A stretch of 64,000 nt of DNA, from positions 1,178,001 to 1,242,000 of the forward strand of contig BQMF02000051.1 in the NCBI GenBank assembly GCA_027922465.2, read 5' to 3'. The stretch is from Turritopsis dohrnii (taxonomy: Eukaryota > Cnidaria > Hydrozoa > Anthoathecata > Oceaniidae). Under the pieces are notes generated by a model that worked only from the letters and a program-made list of their open reading frames with translations, searched no databases and had not been told where the DNA came from. The first letter of the stretch is position 1; every line of letters begins with the position of its first letter. Made by a program: the position numbers and the translations under genes. Below, one piece after another: positions 56,301 to 64,000 of this stretch.

Positions 56301-57734
56301 ATGGCATTACACGTATCAATTACTGGCGTCCAAAATGTTCAAAATCCCACTAATCTCTGCAAAGGCATATAAATCTTCACCTCTTGACAATTTTAGAGGA
56401 TCGGAGATAAACAGTAGGTATCGGTATTTCAGTTACTGTCCTCTCTGTAATCTCTGCTTTCACTTTCCCCAAAATATCATAAAACGTTTCTCAAAAAGTT
56501 TCTTTAAAACGTTCGGCGTTTTAAGAACGGCGAAACACCTTGGCTAACGCGTTTCTTTTCTTCTCATTAGACTATGCACTCGTAAATTTGTTTGCAATCT
56601 CAGGTACATTTGGAAAAGCTTTTCTTTACGGTGAAACAACATCCATATTGCAGTTACTTTATGCAGAGATTCTACATCGTCTATTTCTGTTTCGTTGATA
56701 TACAAGCAACATCTCAACAAGTAATCTTCTTTGGTTAAAACCTGACATTCTTTCGTACAAGCTAGCTTGAATTTAAAGCAAGTGGTGAAATGTTTCACTT
56801 ACTTCGAAGATACCAAAAAATTACCAAAACAAAAATTTTTGTCAAACCACAGGAAAAAAAAAGATACAAAACTCAAATTAATCATATTACACATTATGTG
56901 AGACAAAATCCTTATTTTCAAGTACGACACTCCTCCGTAAATTCAGTTAGACGAGGCAAAGGCGAGGCTGTAAAAACTTGACCTAAGATAATAATATTAC
57001 TAAAAAAACATAACTTGCATACGTTACATAAATATTATACTAAGATGCTAAAATATTTATATTACTATCTGTGCTCTCTTTTCTGGTGTTGTCGAAGCTC
57101 ATTTAAGGCATAGTGCCACAATCTGGATCATTTGCATACTGTGAAAAAATATAATGTCATAAAATAGAATTGTATACTTATGGATATCTGCAAATGTGTA
57201 GCAAGGGTCATTTTTTAGGGGAGACGACGTGTGAAATAGAACATAAAGTTAGTATCGTAGGAGGCCCCGTCATGGTTGGAGCCGACGCAGCAGAGGAGAA
57301 TTTCGAAAATTGTTCCTCTAGATTAGCTTAAAACGTGTCTTTTTTACATAACGAAATATTTTTACGAAATATTGATTAGAAGTCAAGTTGTTTGTTGCTA
57401 AAACCGCTGATATTGGTAAACTAATGATTTCTTTTTTACATGCGAAAAAAAAAACATAATTGAAAAAAAGTTGGGGGGCCGGGGCCTCTGGTGGCTGTTA
57501 CGGGCCTGCAAAAAGATTCCGGTCATAAACATATATGTACACATCATTTAGTATGGCTACAAATGTCTTGCAGTTTGATTGACAGTATGGGATGTACAGT
57601 AATTTTAATTTACAGTTGGATAAGAATTATGTTCAGAATGATTAGTACCTTTAAAAGTGACAGCTGCAATTCACGTTCAAGTTTCCTTGTCATGCCAATA
57701 CTTCATTCTGATGCAGCATATATACGTTCTTTTT
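56301..57734. other. Probable transposon debris, no intact gene
   Basis: Minus-strand text at 56300-56430 and the ORF at 56544-56798 may be the N-terminal region of the Harbinger remnant, but the motifs are too weak to call. The rest has no recognised feature. Confidence 0.35.
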
Positions 57735-58026
57735 GTGCAGCGATAGTGTAGTGGTTAGTACCTTTGAGTGCGACCACTGCTGCCCGTGTTTGAGTCCAGT
57801 CATGTGGTATCTCAATACACCACCCCGATGTGCTTTAAAAGTAGCGTATCAGCCCATTAGGAGCCATTGACTGACTGCACACTGGCAAGTTAAAGCAATG
57901 CTATACGTATCTCTGGCGGTAAGTCAACTAATAGTTGCAGGTCGGCGGGCGGAAGAACCAACCATTACGGATGGATGCCCAAGGACTAAAAACTCCCGTT
58001 ACTTACTTACTTACTTACTCACTTAC
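57735..58026 (+). repeat. tRNA-derived SINE, copy 2
   Basis: Same structure as 16944-17240: GTGCAGCGATAGTGTAGTGG, B-box-like GTGTTTGAGTCC, body landmarks CCCATTAGGAGCCAT and GTATCTCTGGCGGTAAGTCA, and a TTACTTACTTAC tail. The B box has a G/T change relative to copy 1. Short internal deletions distinguish the copies. Confidence 0.85.
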
Positions 58027-58808
58027 TACATCTCGATCAATGCGCCCTTTTTCCTAATGGCCAATGGAAAAAAAGGGCAACTTAAATTCTGTCTATTTTG
58101 GTTGCGCAAAGTCTGACAAGGTACTTAATGACATTTGGAAGTTAATCTTAGTTTATCATGGTTAATGTTCCATATAAGCCATAGTTTCTGATTTACCATT
58201 TCCCTATAAAAATTGATTCAAGCAAAACATATTGTTAATCAGTTAGAAAAAAAGAGCACCACCAAGTAAACATGCTCCACGGAACAATCCAGTTTTGAAA
58301 GGTAATTCAATAGATACATTGCTTAAAGGCGTGTAAAAACATCCGTGTTTCACTTTAGTTCACCGCCTTTTAATTTGCTTACTTAGACATTTGTGGAAAA
58401 TTTCTTGTCTGAAAACGCCATTAAGGGTCTATATATTAACGTACACTTAATGCTTGTAGCTGTAGCAGTTGTGCTGTTGCAAATAGTGCAGAGATGTTGT
58501 TTAATTTCTTCTCATGTGGTGTTCAATGAGAAGAACTAATGGAAAAAGTGCATTAGAGCAAAAAATCGGGTGTTCTTGTGCCCAATAATTGGAATATTTT
58601 GGGTAGAATATTAACAACCAGAAATAGAATTTTGGGCACATGGTCAAAAGTTCTAGTTGGCTTATTCTTAAGGCATCAAATACATACTTCTTATGGAATT
58701 ACATATATTTGCTTTGGAGGGTGGAGTGGAAACGGAAAGAATTTTTTTTCTTTTCATTTTAATGTAACAGCATTATGCCGATTAATTTTTTACACTTGAA
58801 TGTCTAAC
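58027..58808. other. No gene seen
   Basis: Nothing recognised between the SINE and the Penelope fragment. Confidence 0.4.
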
Positions 58809-59844
58809 TTAATAGCCATTATTGAGCATACTTCTAAAAGCAGATTTCAATCTATTTTCCATATTAATAATAAAATTAATATCCTTTCCAGGTGGAATAT
58901 CAATCTTAACAAATTTAGATTGATCTGTGAGTAATGACTCAACAGCATTAACATTATACAGACTTGTTAATGATAACAACAGTGTTACCCTTATCAGCTT
59001 TTTGAATAACGAAGTTCTTTTGTCGAATAAGATTAGAAAATGCCTCAAACTCCTCTTTAGAGAGATTAGAGGGCCTAGAGCTGTTAAAATTATAATCGTG
59101 AAATGAAGTGAGACAAGTGTCCTGAAGCCTAGCTTTGATAGACGCTAAGGCTTCATCGGACAGATCATCTTTCTTAATATCACGAAACAAAAGTTCAAAA
59201 GGTAGTAAATAATCAGCATAATCTAACTGTTTAGGTGGAATAGCAAAATTAAGACCCTTAGCTAGCAAACGTTTTTCACTTTCAGACAGGACATAACTAG
59301 AAAAATTGAAAATTACTTTGTCAGGATCTGTACAATCATCATCAGAGTTCCCATCTTTGTTACCAACCAAATTACGTACTTTTTTCTTCTGAATGTTGTC
59401 GTCAAGCTGTATTTTCTTGTCATTACTGACCAAAACCAGGGTGCAGACATGTGTGTAATCGAAGAACGATGTACTATCAGCGAGTGATTTTTTAACGAGG
59501 TTCACTTCTGAGCGTAAAGTTCTAACTTTCTGTCTCTTGATCTTGATCTCTTCAGTTAAAAAACTACGTTGACATTTCCGATATGTTACAGAGTTACGTA
59601 GTTGGCGGCTAGGCATTTTGAATTGTAGGAATTCAGGAATGACGTTATTCAATTGACAATTTTCAGGAAAGGTAATATCCAGTTCAGCTTTACGTAGTTT
59701 ATAATCTACCTTCTCCAATTTACGGCAGAGTTTCACTGTGACGTTTCCATACCTTTTCCGGATGACTTCAACGACCGCACGATCTTTTGGAAAATGTAGT
59801 CGCACCAGGAAAAGTAACAATAATGCTGCCACTCGAATAAACAT
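58809..59844 (-). mobile_element. Penelope-like retroelement, N-terminal half, inverted and frameshifted
   Basis: The main ORF (59844-58954) has a basic N-terminal region and then FNFSSYVLSESEKRLLAKGL, FELLFRDIK, and FVIQKADKGNTVVIINK. The last motif marks the start of the Penelope-like reverse transcriptase. Just after it the frame shifts, and the sequence continues as SLLTDQSKFVKIDIPPGKDI and MENRLKSAFRSML in the next frame down to 58809. The palm motifs that should follow are absent. The 5' flank on this strand carries ACTGGATTTGTCTTTT-type short repeats (59850-59925). Confidence 0.8.
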
Positions 59845-59984
59845 GTCGGCAAATCCAGTTAAAAGACAAATCCAGGTAAAAGAAAAATCCAGACGAAAGA
59901 CAAATCCAGTAAAAGATAAATAACGTTGAGATTATTCCATGATGTTGAGGATGGTGATTAATTTGACGACTTACTGCGTGATGA

Positions 59985-60860
59985 TATACGGCTAACTGCG
60001 GTTGAGCATAATAATTGTTTGCCTTTCTTGGATATTTTGGTTAGTCGTGAGGGTGGTAGTTTTTGTACCAATGTCTACCGTAAACCCACATTTAGTGGTG
60101 TTTATAGCCATTTTGATAGTTTTATTCCCGAATATTTTAAGCACGGACTAATTTTTTCACTATTGTACCGTTGTTATCGTTTATGTTCGGATTATGATAA
60201 GTTTCATCAAGAAGTTAGTTACCTCAGAATCATAATATGTAAAAACAAATATCCTAGGAATGTCATAGATTTTTGTATCAAAGTTTTTTTCAACAAGATA
60301 CGTCTTCCTAACAAAGAAGCTATTCCCACGGTTGCTAAGAGAGAATTGTTTATTATGTTACCGTTTCTTGGCAGTCCCTCTTTGCAGGTTCGAACTCGTT
60401 TGTCTCGTATTTTCCGTAGCAATTTACCTCACTGCTCGGTTCGATTTGTTTTCCGCTCTACTTGTAGACTCAGGAATTTTTTTCAGTTTAAGGATCGCAT
60501 TCCCAAGCTACTACGCTCTGGCCTTGTTTATCAGTTTAAGTTCGGTGGCTGCAACGCCACCTATTACGGCAAAACTATCCGCCATTTTAAGGTCAGAATG
60601 TGTGAACACTTAGGTATATCGCATCTCACTGAGAAACCCGTGAGCGGTCTATACCATCCTTCTGCGGTTCGGGACCATAGATTTGTTTGTGATTATACTC
60701 CATCGTTTTGTAATTTTACTAGCATAGGTAGTGATAGTAATGACTTTAAATTAACTCTGAAGGAGAGCTTGCTCATCAACCGAGACAAACCTTCTCTTAA
60801 CAGAACTATTACTTCACTACCTTTAGAATTATTCTGGCTTAAAATTTTTCTATTGTTAAT
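59985..60860 (+). mobile_element. Penelope-like retroelement, C-terminal half with GIY-YIG endonuclease
   Basis: The frame opens before the first ATG: VEHNNCLPFLDILVSREGGS. This is the segment after the reverse-transcriptase palm in Penelope-like elements, with VYRKPTFSGVYSHFDSF following. The C-terminal part has the GIY-YIG endonuclease region (LVYQFKFGGCNATYYGKTIR, then HFKVRMCEHLG) and ESLLINRDKPSLN. It points away from the N-terminal half at 58809-59844. The core of the reverse transcriptase is missing between the two. Confidence 0.85.
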
Positions 60861-60987
60861 GATTTATAAATTACGAACTTTTATGAAAAAACTTGTACGT
60901 GATCATGGTGTGCGGAAGCCACCGAAAATTTGTAGCAATAAAATTGGATTGGTCTACATTCTTTTTTCTCTGCATTCAATCAAGTAA

Positions 60988-62104
60988 TATAAATGTAATA
61001 GAGATAGATTGAAAAGTTAAATATTATGTCTTCTTGTTTCGGGATCCATTATTTCTGTGGTTTGCGGAACAATTCACTTCCTCTTTATGATGAGAAAAAG
61101 TTTTAATTGCAGGGTAAAGTTTTGCGATTTCATGGCTAAATTACAAAAATAAGTCCCGCAATTACTGAAAGAAATTCTCCAGCATTTATAAGTATGAATA
61201 AGGTATATATGTAATTATAATTGTATTGAACAAAAAAAACACACGGAGTTTTCACAATATTTCGATTTATTAAAAATCTTTGTCAAGTGTCAAATTAAGT
61301 GTCAAATCAAATTTGTTAAGTGTCAAGTGTAATTATAATTGTATATATATTTGTTTTTGTTTGTGTTTTTGTAATATTTTCTTCATTTTTGTCTTCTTAT
61401 GAGCTGATGTGCGTTATTGCTACTGTTAATTATATAACAATTTCTCTAATTTAACCTCTAAAATATTTAACATTTGTGCCATAAAAATCTTGGTTCATTC
61501 AAAATTTCATCAAGCTACAAAAAAGTGTTTAACAGCACAAGAACACAATAAAATAAATAATTCAGTAAGAATCACCTAGTTTTCCCTTCAGGTATAAGCT
61601 AACATCTTATCTTTAAATATACATAACGTTTTGGAGAAAAAGAATTCATATAACTTGAGTAACATGAGAGATAAATAATCTATATTGCAACTTGCCTGAC
61701 TTTTTCTTGTTCTTAACTTTTTATCCCATCCAATTAGGAAGCGTGGTTGCTAATGTCTTGATTCAATACACTTCAATATAAGTTTATACTGTTGTTTATA
61801 TTTACATCTGTAAAACCTAATTCGACTGAGGAACCATAATGTACTTCTTGGTTCTTCTTGATAGGTTTCGCTCCCAAAATGCACTACGTTAAAATAAAGG
61901 GTGGGGAGGGAGGGCGCATTAAAACAAATAATTTATTCATTCGAATGAAAAGAACTTTTTTTGTATTGTAATATATTTACTTCGTCACACACAGGTGATA
62001 CATTTTCCAAAAATCAACGTTGTGCTTTAAACTTTCTGATTTTGAACTGAAAAATTTTAAATTAGTAACTACGGGCGTATAACTGGGGCGTGAAGAACTG
62101 CAAC

Positions 62105-62162
<58 letters not shown>

Positions 62163-62214
62163 CGGACTGACAGACACGGGGAAATGAAAGATCAGCTACC
62201 TTGCGGCGTTGACC
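60988..62214. other. No gene seen
   Basis: AT-rich, with a short AAGTGTCAA repeat at 61275-61330 and the CA microsatellite. No supported gene. Confidence 0.4.
62108..62159 (+). repeat. (CA)n microsatellite
   Basis: An uninterrupted CA repeat of about 26 units, likely length-polymorphic. Confidence 0.95.
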
Positions 62215-63332
62215 AATTATTTGCAGGTAACTGATTCTAAATTATGTTACCAGAGATATTTTACATATCTCTGTTGTTACATAGGATTTACTCCAACATC
62301 TTCAAGAAAAGCGGCTGTACGGATACCGACCTGTAACTGGTTATAACCAATTTCAAATCTTCGTATAATTTTTGCAATTTTTAGTCTTTCTTTAGTTAAA
62401 TCATTGTTTAAAGGTTGTTGAAATAAACGAAAACGGGATACATATAGCGAATTAAATAGAAATATAGTCCCCGTGGGCAAAACCGTCATAAATAGAACAA
62501 TTTACAACAATTTAAACTGATCCATTAAAATGATAATGTATTTCAGCCTTAAAGCTTGGAATACATTAGCCATTTAAATGGATCAGTTTAAAGGAATCAG
62601 TTAGATTTTCACCTGTTTCAATTGAAATGGATAGCGTTTGAAAACGTTGGACGTGTTCAACTTTCATCCATTTTTTTCTCTATTGTTTTCTGTATTCCTA
62701 TTGTTTTCAATAAAATAAAATATGAAGAACTGGGGTCACGTGAGATACATAGCTAATTAAATGGAAATTTAGTCCCAGTGGGCAAAATCGTCGATGTAGT
62801 ATCGTTCTCGGTTTTGTCATATCGAATGTGGCAAGTGTTCTGTAAATTTAGCTCATTATTTTGCTCTTTTTATTTTATGTCACATCGAATTGGTCTATCG
62901 GACATCAATCGGAGAGGAAACAAAAATCGATATTTAGGTGGAGTAAGTTTAAGCTGGTCTTCATTCAATCAAAGTTATCACTAGGATCACGGTTTTTCCC
63001 TGCGACTTTTTTTGGCGATATCAGGGTCCAGGGTTTTTTAGCCTAGATTCTACCAGTTACCTTTGTTTGATGAAGTCTTGAATGGAAGGTTATTGCTTTG
63101 TACACGCTGATGGTGACTTCTATGAACGGCTCTGCCGCGCGATATGCTGTTACTAGAATATACCAATTGCTCCGAGATATGTTGTTTTACTTGCGCATGT
63201 TAGGGTTTTGATTAATGAGGTACCGGGTGTGTCAGAAAAAAGTTACCCTTTTTGATTCGATATTGCAGGCGACAGTAAAGAAAATTATCAATTTTTTTTT
63301 CTGAATCGTTTAGAGGAAAGCCTAACTTTAGC
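62215..63332 (+). repeat. Long dispersed repeat, copy 2 (empty site for the TTAA element)
   Basis: Matches 29062-31295 without the 1,094-bp insertion. The insertion point reads CAGTTTAAAGGAATC at about 62584-62598. This copy lacks a ~45-bp segment near 62410 that copy 1 has, and carries a ~20-bp extra piece near 63263 (ATTGCAGGCGACAGTAAAG). Confidence 0.75.
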
Positions 63333-64000
63333 CTAACTAAGAGGAAACCAACCAAAAGGATCCCAAAGCAGCTTTAGTCTGTATAATTAAAGAAGATGTA
63401 CATTTCCAAAACTGAAGATGAAGAATAAAATATGTAGCAGTAATTTATTATTATCTTATATTATATCATTATGATTCAATGGTGATTTTTCGTTTCATTT
63501 TATAAACAGAATGAAAAGGTATGTTTTGTTTTTGAGATTAATGCTTGAGATTTTTTCTAAAAAAAGATCATTGTTTGTTTCAAATGTGGGCTGTAATGCT
63601 CTTTAAGCTCTGGATGCGTACAGCTCAGCTTAAGTTCCATCTCAGCTCCAAATGTCAGCCTACTATGCACCACTTTTTTAATGTTTCACTCTAGCTATGT
63701 TTTAAGCTTATGTGCTTTGTATAATACTTTGAAATGCAGTATCTTTTTTTGTGGTGATCAGTAATTTTTAGGTTATCAATGTCTCTTATTATGGACAGCC
63801 TTCCTAATTTTGATATACAATTCGAAACACTTCACATCCTGTAAAAAACATTCAACTTTCAGTTTTGTATTTTTCATCATCAAATTTTTGTTTACTTTTT
63901 TGTTTGCAATTAGTCCATTCGTAAAAAGAAGGATTGATAGTAATCTTAAATGTTTGAAGTTTGTGTATGATTTACTTACGTAATTACTTTGAAATCAGAA
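63333..64000. other. No gene seen
   Basis: AT-rich sequence to the window edge without recognisable features. Confidence 0.4.

Noticed and set aside
61977..62177. ORF with a VCVC run
   Set aside because: Translation of the CA microsatellite.

Overview
This is an AT-rich eukaryotic window with multi-exon genes, GT/AG introns and many dispersed repeats. The coding content points to an early-branching animal, most likely a cnidarian. That rests on a Penelope-like element of the type common in corals and Hydra, THAP and PIF/Harbinger remnants, a secreted MACPF-TSP1 protein, a lipase behind Cys-rich ephrin-receptor-like modules, and a Cry-domain-like protein. The species cannot be named from the sequence.

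Layout. 52-1486 (+) is the last exon of an LRR protein of NLR style that is cut by the left edge. 6452-9879 (-) holds five coding exons of UBAP1, an ESCRT-I subunit, recognisable by its N-terminal UMA segment and C-terminal UBA-type exons; its first exon was not found. 10160-24700 is repeat country: a 1.0 kb hAT-like element, a hAT transposase tail, a SINE, several MITEs and a 32-bp minisatellite. 24724-28553 (+) is a four-exon secreted MACPF-EGF-TSP1-dermatopontin-like gene whose splice phases all fit (660 codons plus stop). 29062-31295 is a dispersed repeat carrying a 1,094-bp TTAA-flanked insertion; its empty-site paralogue lies at 62215-63332. 34209-36551 carries three MITEs with visible flanking duplications. 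37052-38392 (+) is an intronless gene resembling the helical pore domain of bacterial Cry delta-endotoxins. 40863-42799 is a DNA transposon with long foldback termini and a GTTTAT duplication. 45755-47770 has a THAP ORF and a C2H2 ORF that converge and overlap tail to tail. 48480-50100 is a decayed Tc1/IS630-like transposon. 50827-52678 (-) is a secreted lipase with at least two disabling lesions. 53366-56300 has MITE and PIF/Harbinger debris, and 58809-60860 a Penelope-like element whose two halves point away from each other.

The genes do not form a pathway or operon. Four of the larger genes (LRR receptor-like, MACPF, Cry-like, lipase) belong to families often used in defence, venom or digestion in cnidarians. 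UBAP1 is the one clear housekeeping gene. Much of the rest is transposon sequence in different stages of decay. No sequence comparison could be run; family calls come from reading motifs.
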